Below, one piece after another: positions 17,242-25,990 of a stretch of 64,000 nucleotides of DNA. Made by a program: the position numbers and the translations under genes. The number at the start of each line of letters is the position of its first letter. The first letter of the stretch is position 1. The DNA lies in assembly GCF_001421535.1 (NCBI RefSeq), contig NZ_LMKN01000009.1:1695-65694 (forward strand), in the 5' to 3' direction. The notes under the pieces are model-generated. The model was not told the DNA's origin. It saw only the letters and a program-made list of their open reading frames with translations, and did no database searches. This stretch comes from Sphingomonas sp. Leaf20. Its GTDB lineage: Bacteria; Pseudomonadota; Alphaproteobacteria; Sphingomonadales; Sphingomonadaceae.

Positions 17242-18303
17242 ATGATGCCGATGCGCCTCATTCTTCCTCTGCTCATCGTCCTTGCCGCCTGCGACGGACC
17301 AGCATCGTCTGCGGGTTCAACTAGCCCGAACCCAGTTGCGAGGTCGCGCACGGAAGGGCTCGATGCCGCGTTGATGCGCGACATGCAGGTCAGGGCATCC
17401 GTGCTACCGCGGCTTCGTTCGCTCCTTGTCCTTCGCGACGGACAGACGCTGACGGCGCGTGTATTCAACGACGGTCCTCCGCTCGACCGGCCGGTCAACA
17501 TAAAGTCGGCGTCGAAGTCTGTGATGTCCGCACTGGTCGGCATCGCCGTGCAACGCGGCGTTTTCGACGGCGTCGACCAGCCGGTGCTGCCGTTACTCAA
17601 ACGTGACGCGCCGGCGGATCCCGACCCACGACTGGCCAGGGTGACCATCGGCAACCTCCTGTCGATGCAAGCCGGGCTCGAGCGAACTTCGGGCGAGAAT
17701 TACGGCCGCTGGGTATCCAGCCCCAATTGGGTACGCTTCGCACTCGCCCGTCCGTTCGTCGCCGATCCGGGTACGGCAATGCTCTACTCCACCGGATCTA
17801 CCCACCTGCTTTCGGCGATGCTGACGCGGGCGACCGGGAAGAGCACGCTTGCCAACGCGCGCGCTTGGCTTGGTGAGCCGCTTGGGATCGCGATCCCGGC
17901 TTGGCCCGGTGACCCGCAGGGCATCTACTTTGGTGGCAACGAAATGAAACTTTCACCGCGCGCGCTTGCCCGGTTCGGCGAGCTCTATCGGCTAGGTGGG
18001 ATTGTCGATGGTCGGCGCATCCTCCCGGCTCAATGGATCGAGCAAAGCTGGACACCGCGCGCCGTCTCACCGTGGAGCGGGAAGGAGTATGGCTATGGCT
18101 GGTTCCTCACCGAGATGAGGGGGCATCCCGTGCGGTTCGCCTGGGGCTATGGTGGCCAGATGGTCTATGTCATCCCCGATCTGAGACTGACGGTCGTCAT
18201 GACGTCGGACCCGAATGGCGCGAGAGACACAGGCCATATCGATACGCTGCATAGCATCGTCGAGAACGCGGTCGTGCCCGCTGCCGAGCGGGGCGCATCG
18301 TGA
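17242..18303 (+). CDS. Beta-lactamase-fold serine hydrolase, lipoprotein
   Basis: About 353 residues starting MMPMRLILPLL. A lipoprotein signal ends in LAAC (Cys 17), so the mature protein is membrane anchored facing the periplasm. The catalytic SxxK is SASK (Ser 89, Lys 92) and the second motif is a YST-type triad in LYSTGSTHLL, with GYGWFL and the terminal strand region as in class C beta-lactamase / 6-aminohexanoate-dimer-hydrolase relatives. Members act as esterases, amidases or peptidases; resistance to beta-lactams is not implied. The frame is open from 17194, and no start has a good ribosome site: ATGs at 17242, 17245 and 17251 are all possible, and the signal peptide favours one of these. 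It is monocistronic and divergent from katG. Confidence 0.8.
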   Translation: MMPMRLILPLLIVLAACDGPASSAGSTSPNPVARSRTEGLDAALMRDMQVRASVLPRLRSLLVLRDGQTLTARVFNDGPPLDRPVNIKSASKSVMSALVGIAVQRGVFDGVDQPVLPLLKRDAPADPDPRLARVTIGNLLSMQAGLERTSGENYGRWVSSPNWVRFALARPFVADPGTAMLYSTGSTHLLSAMLTRATGKSTLANARAWLGEPLGIAIPAWPGDPQGIYFGGNEMKLSPRALARFGELYRLGGIVDGRRILPAQWIEQSWTPRAVSPWSGKEYGYGWFLTEMRGHPVRFAWGYGGQMVYVIPDLRLTVVMTSDPNGARDTGHIDTLHSIVENAVVPAAERGAS

Positions 18304-18683
18304 GATAAATGCCGGATGGACTACGGTAGCATTCCACAGCCAGTCGAAGTTTGATGAGGTCGTGAGATGCAAAATGACGGGACAGCCCCTCCAGCGCGAC
18401 CGCGTCTACGCCCGCCAGATCTAGAGGCCAGCGCCTCGGGCAGGGGCTACTGAGCACGGGTCATACGCTCGCTGGGAAGCCGCGGGTGATCGCCGGTCGA
18501 CGTTCGAATCCAGCCGCAATCACGCTATTTGCTGCCGAGGCACGGGAGTGCTCGGTGGCATCGACCTGTGGTTCGACCGCGAAGGCGCTGGCGGGCTCGG
18601 ACCGCAACTGAAAAAGCCTTCATCACAGTCGCGGCGCTTTATGCCGCTTGTGCGTTGGTCACCGACGACACTGAGAGGTTGCC
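18304..18683. other. Intergenic, no gene seen
   Basis: About 380 bp with stops in all frames at short intervals. A TTCGAATCC string at about 18515 recalls a tRNA T-loop, but the flanking bases do not pair and no acceptor or anticodon stem is present. Confidence 0.4.
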
Positions 18684-19025
18684 ATGACTGACGACAGCAC
18701 GCCGAAGCCTAACGAGAACGTCCGGGTGAAATCCAGGGATGCAAACCCCGTCGACGACGGTTTTGGTAAAGGGGACGGGTATTCGGGCGACGAGTACGAT
18801 AGCGTGAACCATGCCGCCGAGCGGCATCTGCAGAACAGGGACCGTGCGCCTGGTGCTGACCCGGCCGATACGGCTGACGGCAGGGACATTCCGCCCGAAG
18901 CCGGCAAGCGCGCATATATCGACAACAAGACCGGTGAAGTCCACGGCAGTGGAGCGGGCGCGGGTGGTGGCAATCCGGGGGAGGATATCGACCTCGACAC
19001 GTCGCGGAGCGGACCTGAAGAATAG
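18684..19025 (+). CDS. Small hydrophilic, probably disordered protein
   Basis: A 113-residue acidic protein rich in Asp, Gly, Pro and Glu with no hydrophobic segment and no family I recognise. GAGAGG lies 6-7 nt before the ATG, which supports a real gene. A short ordered patch (KRAYIDNKTGEVHG) sits in the C-terminal half. The composition resembles small stress-associated or hydrophilin-like proteins of sphingomonads, but that is only an impression. It stands alone, with about 380 bp of non-coding DNA before it and 174 bp after it. Confidence 0.65.
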   Translation: MTDDSTPKPNENVRVKSRDANPVDDGFGKGDGYSGDEYDSVNHAAERHLQNRDRAPGADPADTADGRDIPPEAGKRAYIDNKTGEVHGSGAGAGGGNPGEDIDLDTSRSGPEE

Positions 19026-19199
19026 GTCTCAGGCGCAGATTATCGCGAGCACGCAGTGCCAAGATCTCGACTCGCAGAAACGGGTCGAGATCTTGGGTTA
19101 AGTGGCGGCTCTCGGCGTGATCGTCCTGGCGACTTACCCGCCAAGGTTCCCAATCGGGGAGTTGTTGGAACCGATGCACAGGGCCGGATCATCGTCAGG

Positions 19200-19769
19200 C
19201 TAGCCCCGCCTTGCCAGCAAGCCCTCCGCCATCAGCCGGAACGCGGCGATCGCCCGCGGTAGGGCAATTTGCGGCGTCTCGCTGGAGGAAACCCAAAGCG
19301 CGGCATTGAACGCCGCACCGCTCAGGAGGCGTGACGCGGCTTGGACATTGACCGTGTGCATGACGCCCTCGGCGATCAGTTTGGCGACCGCCTGCTCGGT
19401 GACGGCAAGGCAGGCATTCTGGCTCGGCCATGTCGCGGGGTCGCCCAGGAAGGCCGGGCCGTCCAGCAGCACAATCCGTCGGACCTCCGGATCGAGCGCC
19501 ATTTCGATATAGGCCTCGCCTTCGGCGATCAGCCGCTCCCAACCGGTCGCCGCGTCGGACCCCGCGCGTTGCGCGCGTGCCGCCATCTCGCCGTCGACTT
19601 GCGCAACGACGGCAGCCAGCAGACCCTTCTTGTCGCCGAAGCCGTGATAGAGCGCACCCCGGGTCAACCCAACCTCTGCAGTCAGGTCGTCCATCGACGC
19701 ACTTGCGAAACCCGAGGCGGCAAACGCCCTGCGCGCTGCCCCAATGAGCTTGGCGCGGTTTTCTTCCAT
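19200..19769 (-). CDS. TetR family regulator (19.2 kb)
   Basis: A 189-residue TetR-type repressor. The DNA-binding domain is at residues 5-50 (AKLIGAARRAFAASGFASA, then GLTRGALYHGFGDKKGL) and the rest is an all-helical ligand domain. The frame is open to a TTG at 19796, but the ATG at 19769 gives a standard N-terminus and leaves a perfect palindrome (19776-19786) just outside the gene. It is divergent from a RidA-family pseudogene, and the shared 180-bp region carries four copies of ACGC-N-GCGT, almost certainly its operators. The regulated partner is now broken, so the regulator may be autoregulated only or may act elsewhere. Confidence 0.85.
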   Translation of the reverse strand: MEENRAKLIGAARRAFAASGFASASMDDLTAEVGLTRGALYHGFGDKKGLLAAVVAQVDGEMAARAQRAGSDAATGWERLIAEGEAYIEMALDPEVRRIVLLDGPAFLGDPATWPSQNACLAVTEQAVAKLIAEGVMHTVNVQAASRLLSGAAFNAALWVSSSETPQIALPRAIAAFRLMAEGLLARRG

Positions 19770-19775
19770 CGTTTC

Positions 19776-19872
19776 AACGCGGCGTTTCGCTGCCAAACAA
19801 GTATCCTCTCACATACGCTGCGTATATGAATTGACGCAGCGTCTGATTGCTGCTTTCATATACGCGGCGTAT
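19776..19872. promoter_or_regulatory. Array of four ACGC-N-GCGT palindromes (TetR operators)
   Basis: Perfect inverted repeats around a single central base: AACGCGGCGTT (19776-19786), ATACGCTGCGTAT (19813-19825), GACGCAGCGTC (19833-19843) and ATACGCGGCGTAT (19860-19872). Centres are 38, 19 and 28 bp apart. All lie between the divergent TetR gene and the RidA-like pseudogene, so they very probably bind that TetR protein. Confidence 0.7.
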
Positions 19873-19951
19873 CCGGATTATCCAGCTACGTTGTAAGGTC
19901 GAGCAGCCAGTGACTGCGTCTTTTGCCCCCAATACCCGAAGCAACGATAGC

Positions 19952-20350
19952 ATGGTTCAGCGCGAAGCAGTGTTTCCTGCCAGCCGGCATGCGCTCTACG
20001 ACGCCCACGGCTATTCGGCCGCGATACGGTCGGACGCTCTTCTGTTCGTCTCGGGGCAGGTCGGCAGCCGCGAGGATGGTTCGCCCGAACCCGACTTCGA
20101 GGCGCAGGTTCGCCTTGCGTTTGCCAATCTGGAAGCCACCCTGCTGGCCGCGGGATGCGGGTTTGACGACATTGTGGACGTCACGACGTTCCACACCGAT
20201 CCCGAGCGGCAGTTCAACACGATCATGGCCGTCAAGGGCGAGTTCTTCGAACGCAAACCTTATCCGGCCTAGACGGCACTCGGGGTCAATTGGCTTGCGG
20301 GGTTCGATTTCGAAATCAAGGTGATCGCTCGCATTCCGACGCACGAGTGA
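19952..20350 (+). pseudogene. RidA/YjgF-family gene with one nonsense codon
   Basis: The frame from ATG 19952 encodes a RidA-like protein of 132 codons: LLFVSGQVGSR, FANLEATLLAAGCGFDDIVD and, at the end, LGVNWLAGFDFEIKVIARIP, all in place. Codon 107 is TAG (20270-20272) between PYPA and TALGVNW. RidA proteins usually have Trp at that point (PYP-x-W-T), so a single TGG-to-TAG change explains it. Everything else is intact, so the lesion is recent or is a sequencing error. RidA enzymes deaminate reactive enamine/imine intermediates. The gene is divergent from the TetR regulator and preceded by the operator array. Confidence 0.75.
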
Positions 20351-20478
20351 TCGACGGGGATAAGGGACCCCAGGGAAATGGCCGTTAGACAATTGCCTGA
20401 GCGGGAAGCCGGGCTGAGGTCTGTAGATGCCGGAGCGCGGGGGTTACGGTCGCACGGCTGGATCGTTATAGGTCCGTA

Positions 20479-21213
20479 ATGAAGATCGCTGTGATTTCGG
20501 ACATCCACGGGAATGTCGCTGCGCTTGATGCAGTTCTCGCCGACATCACCTCTCGGCAAGTCGACCAGATCGTGAACCTCGGGGACATCTGCTCGGGGGG
20601 CCTATTCCCGCGTGAAACAGCCGACCGACTGATGCCTCTGGGATTACCGACGATACGCGGGAATCACGAACGTCAGCTTTCGGAACAGCCTCGTGAGCGT
20701 ATGGGATTGTCCGATCGCCACGCCTACGACCAGCTGGGCGCTGAACAGCTGGCGTGGCTAGCAGCGTTGCCCACGACCATGCGCCTGTCCAGGGATGTGC
20801 TGCTTGTTCATGGCACGCCGGACAGCGACCTGACCTACTTTCTCGAGACGGTGACAGAGGAGGGGCTTCGTGAGGCCACGCGCGAGGAAGTCCAACACCG
20901 TGCGGGACTTACAGATGCGGCTGTGATCCTCTGCGGCCATACGCATATCCAACGGGTGATGACGCTCGACGACGGGCGCATGATCATGAATCCAGGAAGC
21001 GTCGGTCTTCCGGCATATGCCGATGATCGACCCCACGCTCACCGCGCAGAAAGCGGATCGCCGCACGCCCGCTACGCCGTCTTGTCCAACGAGAGTGATG
21101 GCTGGATGGTCGAGCTGCTATCCGTCGATTATGACTGGGAACAGGCTGCCCGTGACGCCGAGGCGAATGCTCGTACCGACTGTTCCAGAGCATTGCGGAC
21201 CGGTCGGGTCTAG
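20479..21213 (+). CDS. Calcineurin-like metallophosphoesterase
   Basis: A 244-residue cytosolic phosphoesterase of the YfcE/MJ0936-like branch. Metal ligands are seen in order: SDIHGN (Asp and His, residues 8-13), LGDICSGG (Asp, about 35), RGNHE (Asn and His, about 60), VHGTP (His, about 114), and CGHTHIQ (two His, about 155), followed by NPGSVGLP. The C-terminal tail of about 40 residues is polar and variable. It stands alone, with 128 bp before it and about 270 bp after it that hold no gene. The substrate could be a phosphodiester or nucleotide; nothing in the context narrows it. Confidence 0.88.
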   Translation: MKIAVISDIHGNVAALDAVLADITSRQVDQIVNLGDICSGGLFPRETADRLMPLGLPTIRGNHERQLSEQPRERMGLSDRHAYDQLGAEQLAWLAALPTTMRLSRDVLLVHGTPDSDLTYFLETVTEEGLREATREEVQHRAGLTDAAVILCGHTHIQRVMTLDDGRMIMNPGSVGLPAYADDRPHAHRAESGSPHARYAVLSNESDGWMVELLSVDYDWEQAARDAEANARTDCSRALRTGRV

Positions 21214-21485
21214 CCCGGAATATCCTATTTCTCGATGCGAAACGGGTTTCGGGTAGCCGTGTGGATCCTAGGAATTCGCTCGTTCTCGGCAAAGGCGGTG
21301 CCGCGCGATGTCTTCTGTAGCAATCGGCGTCTCGCGCAGCCGTGCTGTCGTCGGCGCATTCAGCATCAGGCGGGCGGTAGCGGGGCGCTACTGTCAGCCT
21401 TGGCAGGAGAGCGAGCCGCTGTGTCGCGCAGGTTGCTCTTTGAGCAACGTCTGGGGCAGGTCGGGACGACAACGGGCAGGCCGTG

Positions 21486-24400
21486 TCAGGAGGTAACGGC
21501 GACGACATTGTCGTCGCCGTTACGGTCCACATACATGTTGTACGGATCGATCCCGGCAAAGGCCGGCTTTTTCCGTGTCACGATACGGATGGTCTGTACG
21601 CCCGAGACGATCGGTCGACGGACCTTCGCGATCACGTCCGTCGCTGCGAAGCTACCGAAGCCGGGGCGCTGGTCGAAAACGCCGACGTCGATCGTGTCGG
21701 AAAGCGGCGATGCCTTTTCGACGCCGGTGCCGTTGGCGTAGAACTTTGCGGCGTCGATCGTCAGTACGGTTTCGAAACGCCCGTCGGGCAGCTTGCGCGT
21801 GACCGCACTGGTCGTTTTCAGATCGTACACCGTGATGCGATCCAGCAGGTCGAGCACGAGCTGACGTTCGCCGGGCGTGCGGGCCAGCGACAGGAAGCCC
21901 GCTACCAGATCGAGCGAACGCGGATAGGGCTTTCCCTTGAAGCGATAGCGGGCGAGCAGACCGCGCAGCATGGCGTTGACGCGCGCTTCTCCCAGACGGT
22001 CCTGCAACAGGTACATGACCAGCGAACCCTTGCTGTAATGGATATACCCCTGGTTCTCGACCCGATCGAGCGGTACTTCCTCCACCACGTCGCCGCCGCG
22101 CGACCGCAGGTAGCTGTCGAGTTCGTATTTCAGGAAACGACGGATCTTGTCCTCGCCATATTGGTGCTTCATCACCATCAGCGCGGAATATTGCGCCATG
22201 GTCTCGACCAGCATCGACCCGCCCTGCATGTCGGCGCCGACCAGCTGATGGCCCCAATATTGATGCCCCAGTTCGTGCGCGGTGACGTAGCTGACATAGT
22301 CGATCTTGTCGGGATCGCGCGCGTCGGCGACGAAGCCGATGCGTTCTGAATAGGGGATCGTGCCTGCGAACGCCTGCGCGTAGCTTGCATAGCCCGGAGA
22401 TTCGAGAATGCGCGCATAGTCGAATTGATAAGGTCCGAAATTCGCGCGGTAATAGGCGAGCGAGCGCTGCATCGCGTCGAGCATGCGGTCGACGTTGAAC
22501 GCATGGTGCGGGTCGTAGAACACCGTCAGATGCGTGCCGTCGACGGTCCGCGATCGTTCGGCATAGGCGGCGGACTGGACGGAGAAGAAGGCGAGGATCG
22601 GCGCGGTCGATACGAACCTCGCGGTTCTGCGTCCCCCCGCGGTCGTGTCGGCAACCTTGCGGCCCGGCGCCACCGGGACCTGGCCGGCGATCGTCGAGAC
22701 GGTGATGTCGGAGCGGACCCACGGCGCATTGTTGATCAGGTTGCGCGCCTGCGCCGAACGGTCCTCCAGTTTGGCAGGGCGCAGCTCCGGCGTGAGGCCG
22801 TATTTACGCCGCTTCGCGCGGTCCTGCAGAAGGCCGCTCTGGCGCATGCCGATCTGCGGCGCGAATTCGTCGTTCTGCAGGAACGTCCCGTTGCCCACGA
22901 CGCGCGTGTCGTCGTTGTTGGCGACCAGCCCACGCTGCCACCGCGTCGCCTGGAACGCCATGGTGCCGCGTGCGCCGGGTGCGAGCGGCGTCGCGAACCG
23001 GTAGATGCGGTAGTGAAGATCGCGGTCGTCCATCACCAGTCGCGCGCCGGGAATGACGATTTTGCCCAGCTGCGTCTGGTCGTCCATCAGCCGGACGTGC
23101 AGGTCGGACAGGGGGGCGCCGGTATCGTTGACGAAGGCATAGGTGCCGCTCGACTCCATCCGACGCTGATCGGGATAGAGCGCGACGTCGAGGCGCATGT
23201 CGGTGACCGACGGCTGTTTCAGCGTGGCGTATCGGAGATATTTCTTCTCATATTGAGCCAGCCGGGCCTCGCCATCCTGCGTGGTGCGATAACGGTTGAT
23301 GACGTTCATGTCGTGATACAGATACGCACCGCTCGCCGCCGTCGCGAACAGCGCTCCGGCCAGTACGACACCGGGCGTTCCGAGTAACCGGCGAGGTAGC
23401 TGGGCCAGACGCACGCGGAGCCGGGTCTCCGTGCCGCGCCGCCAGAGCAGGTGCGCGACGACGCACAATGCCAGCGCGACCGAGCCCCAGTACATCCTGA
23501 GCCACCATGCGCGCGGTCCGCCGATTTGCGCCCCGTTCATGTCCGACAGCTGCACCGTGCCGGTGCTGCCATATTGATAGAGCGGGTGTTCGAAGCCCAT
23601 GTTGGTCAGCGTGATCGTGCCGACGAGATAGACGACCATGATCGCCCATCCGACATATTTGTTGGGGCTGAGCGCCTGTACCACGACCGCCAGGATCGCG
23701 AGGATGACCGCGTCCGCCGTCATCGGCAGCACCCACCAGGCGAGATACTGACCAAGCGCGAGGTCGGTCTGGCCGCGTGCGAGCTGGACGACGCACGCGG
23801 TCAGCGCCGCCATCACCGCGGTCGCGAACAGGACGCCGGTGATCGCGAGCACCTTCGGCACCAGATAGGCCCAGTTGGGCAGCGAGGTTGCATCGACGAT
23901 CTCGTGCATGCCGCGTTCGCGGTCGCGCCAGACCAGCTCGCCCGAATAATAGATCGCGATGATCAGCGGGATGATGCTGAACGTCCCCTCCAGCGTGGCG
24001 ATCACGGCGAACGTCAGCTGGCGGATCGGCGCACCGAACATCTCGTTGGCGAACAGCATCCCTCCCAGCGTGTTGAACAACCCGATCAGCATCAACACGA
24101 CGAACGCCGGGCTGCGGAACACCAACGCCATCTCGAACCGGCAGCGCGCGGACATCCGCGTCCAGTTCGCTTCGGACGGTCTGGCAGCGGGCAAGCGATC
24201 GACCGTGAGCGGTGGGGTCGCGGCAAGCTTCGTCGTCGCGCGCTGCTGCTTGCGCAATCTGCGCTTGGACACGCCGCGTTCGGCAAACGAGAATCGTGCA
24301 TAGGCGACGGCCATCGCCACCAGCCCGACGCCGATCGTGATCACGCGGTTCCACAGCAGCACGCCGGCAAAGGCAGGCAGCCCGTTATTGGCCTCGCTCG

Positions 24401-25073
24401 CGGTCCAATAGCGCGTCGTGGTGGTGAGCGCGCCGATCCCGAACAGCTCGAAATAGCTTCCCGTCGCACGCCATTCCGGCTTGAAGCGCAGGATCGAGTT
24501 CAGCGCCAGATACAGCATCAGGAACACGACGACGCCGAGATAGGAATACATCATCGACCGCGTCATCGTCGCCACCGCGAAGAAGATCGCCGCCGTCAGG
24601 AAGACGTTGGGGAGTGCCAGCAGGAAATACGCATAGGCGAAGTCCTGCAGCCGGTTCGGCCCAAGCGTCTCCTGATCGACCCACGGCATCAGCGAGCCAA
24701 GCCAGATTGCCAGCGGGATCGCGGCGAACGCCAGCGCCGCCGCGGCGAATGCGCCGAGGAAGCGCGCCATCAGATAGTCGAACTTGGCGACGCGGGTCGA
24801 TCGCACCATCGGTCCGAACCCGCTCTCGTCGTCGCGAACGATCACGTTCGCGACGAACGCGGTCGTCACGAACATGAAGAAGATCGACATGATCTGGTGG
24901 ACCTGCGCCACCGCCATCGGTGCATTCTTGTGGATGTTGGCGCCGCTGCCGATCTTGATCTGGTCGATCGTCATCGACCCGAAGGTCAGCAGGAAGAACA
25001 GGATCGCGACCGTCCAGAAGACCGGGTTGCGCAGTTGATAGCGAAGCTCGAAGCGGGCGATCTGGCCGAACAT
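21486..25073 (-). CDS. ABC-2-type permease fused to M1 (gluzincin) metallopeptidase
   Basis: One 1195-residue protein. The first 270 residues and residues about 310-590 are two membrane modules with the helix pattern of ABC-2 permeases (for example FWTVAILFFLLTFG and, in the second, FSIIPLIIAIYYSGELVWRD with a charged RDRERGMHEI loop). The last 570 residues form a soluble M1-like region with the zinc site HELGH (about 931-935) and the distant Glu in VETMA 18 residues on. Such permease-peptidase fusions are a known bacterial family, but their substrates are unclear. The ATP-binding partner lies 5 nt upstream in the same operon, so peptide or protein handling coupled to ATP use is the likely role. 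Its last codons form a long palindrome. Confidence 0.88.
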   Translation of the reverse strand: MFGQIARFELRYQLRNPVFWTVAILFFLLTFGSMTIDQIKIGSGANIHKNAPMAVAQVHQIMSIFFMFVTTAFVANVIVRDDESGFGPMVRSTRVAKFDYLMARFLGAFAAAALAFAAIPLAIWLGSLMPWVDQETLGPNRLQDFAYAYFLLALPNVFLTAAIFFAVATMTRSMMYSYLGVVVFLMLYLALNSILRFKPEWRATGSYFELFGIGALTTTTRYWTASEANNGLPAFAGVLLWNRVITIGVGLVAMAVAYARFSFAERGVSKRRLRKQQRATTKLAATPPLTVDRLPAARPSEANWTRMSARCRFEMALVFRSPAFVVLMLIGLFNTLGGMLFANEMFGAPIRQLTFAVIATLEGTFSIIPLIIAIYYSGELVWRDRERGMHEIVDATSLPNWAYLVPKVLAITGVLFATAVMAALTACVVQLARGQTDLALGQYLAWWVLPMTADAVILAILAVVVQALSPNKYVGWAIMVVYLVGTITLTNMGFEHPLYQYGSTGTVQLSDMNGAQIGGPRAWWLRMYWGSVALALCVVAHLLWRRGTETRLRVRLAQLPRRLLGTPGVVLAGALFATAASGAYLYHDMNVINRYRTTQDGEARLAQYEKKYLRYATLKQPSVTDMRLDVALYPDQRRMESSGTYAFVNDTGAPLSDLHVRLMDDQTQLGKIVIPGARLVMDDRDLHYRIYRFATPLAPGARGTMAFQATRWQRGLVANNDDTRVVGNGTFLQNDEFAPQIGMRQSGLLQDRAKRRKYGLTPELRPAKLEDRSAQARNLINNAPWVRSDITVSTIAGQVPVAPGRKVADTTAGGRRTARFVSTAPILAFFSVQSAAYAERSRTVDGTHLTVFYDPHHAFNVDRMLDAMQRSLAYYRANFGPYQFDYARILESPGYASYAQAFAGTIPYSERIGFVADARDPDKIDYVSYVTAHELGHQYWGHQLVGADMQGGSMLVETMAQYSALMVMKHQYGEDKIRRFLKYELDSYLRSRGGDVVEEVPLDRVENQGYIHYSKGSLVMYLLQDRLGEARVNAMLRGLLARYRFKGKPYPRSLDLVAGFLSLARTPGERQLVLDLLDRITVYDLKTTSAVTRKLPDGRFETVLTIDAAKFYANGTGVEKASPLSDTIDVGVFDQRPGFGSFAATDVIAKVRRPIVSGVQTIRIVTRKKPAFAGIDPYNMYVDRNGDDNVVAVTS
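21493..21523. repeat. 31-bp palindrome at the 3' end of the permease-peptidase gene
   Basis: GTAACGGCGACGACA (21493-21507) is repeated inverted at 21509-21523 around a single T. The 15-bp perfect arms lie in the last codons (GDDNVVAV). On the mRNA this folds into a stem of about 14 bp, probably a transcription end or 3' stability signal; no U tract follows. Confidence 0.6.
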
Positions 25074-25078
25074 GGCGC

Positions 25079-25990
25079 TCAGGCCGCGATGGCAGGGGAG
25101 GGGGTCTTTGCCGCTGGTACGCGCCGCGACCGCGCGAGGGTCGAGAAATATACGTCTTCCAGACCACCCCGCGCGGCGGTGAAGCCGGCGCCCGGATCCT
25201 CGGGGGACAGGATGTGGATGATCGTCCGACCGGCAAACAGCCGCGTCGAGATCACCTCGTACCGCAGGCGGCTTTCGTCGAGTTCGTCGCGTCCGATCGT
25301 CTTTGCCCAGACGTTGCCGCGGGTGCGTTCGATCAGCTCGAGCGGTGCGCCCTCAAGCTGGATCCGCCCCCCCGCCAGGACCGCCATGCGCGGGCACAGG
25401 TCGGCGACGTCCTCGACGATATGCGTCGACAGGATCACGACGACGTTCTCGCCGATCTCGGCCAGCAAATTGAGGAAACGGTTGCGCTCCTCCGGGTCAA
25501 GGCCTGCGGTCGGTTCGTCGACGATGATCAGCGCGGGGTTGCCGATCAGCGCCTGCGCGATACCGAAGCGTTGCCGCATGCCGCCCGAAAACCCCGCGAT
25601 CGCCTTCTTGCGGACGCTCCAGAGGTTGGTCTGGTTGAGCAGCGTCTCGACCGTTTCCTTGCGCTCGCGAGCCGAGGCGATGCCTTTCAGCACAGCCATG
25701 TGATCGAGCATGTCATAGGCGGATACCCGCGGGTACACGCCGAAATCCTGCGGCAGGTAACCCAGCGTTTCGCGCAAAGCCTCGGGATTGGCGATCACGT
25801 CGATCGTCCCGAACCGGATCGTGCCGGCGGTCGGCGTCTGCAACGTGGCGATCGTCCGCATCAGCGTCGACTTGCCCGCGCCGTTGGGCCCGAGCAGCCC
25901 GAACATCCCGTTGGGCACGCTAAGCGTCACATCGTCGAGCGCCCGCGTGCCATTGGCATACACATGCGTGACATTGGTAAGTTCGAGCAT
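25079..25990 (-). CDS. ABC transporter ATP-binding protein
   Basis: A 303-residue ATPase with all motifs: Walker A LGPNGAGKST (residues about 34-43), Q-loop LGYLPQDFGVYP, signature FSGGMRQR (about 135), Walker B IIVDEP (about 158) followed by TAGLDP, and the switch His in STHIVED. The C-terminal extension of about 80 residues after GGRIQLEG is typical of ABC-2 exporters. The gene lies 5 nt upstream of the permease-peptidase fusion, with which it must pair since that protein lacks an ATPase. The start ATG has GGGGGA ahead of it. The operon runs left from a gene-poor gap. Confidence 0.93.
   Translation of the reverse strand: MLELTNVTHVYANGTRALDDVTLSVPNGMFGLLGPNGAGKSTLMRTIATLQTPTAGTIRFGTIDVIANPEALRETLGYLPQDFGVYPRVSAYDMLDHMAVLKGIASARERKETVETLLNQTNLWSVRKKAIAGFSGGMRQRFGIAQALIGNPALIIVDEPTAGLDPEERNRFLNLLAEIGENVVVILSTHIVEDVADLCPRMAVLAGGRIQLEGAPLELIERTRGNVWAKTIGRDELDESRLRYEVISTRLFAGRTIIHILSPEDPGAGFTAARGGLEDVYFSTLARSRRVPAAKTPSPAIAA

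Noticed and set aside
17242-18303. Calling the SASK protein an antibiotic-resistance beta-lactamase.
   Set aside because: The lipoprotein form and motif set fit the broad esterase/amidase group; nothing points to beta-lactam hydrolysis.
18500-18540. Possible tRNA fragment because of a TTCGAATCC string.
   Set aside because: The flanking bases do not form a T stem and no acceptor, D or anticodon arm can be drawn.
23451-25703. 750-codon plus-strand open frame opposite the permease-peptidase and ATPase genes.
   Set aside because: Shadow frame with Arg/His/Asp-rich low-complexity translation and no domain.
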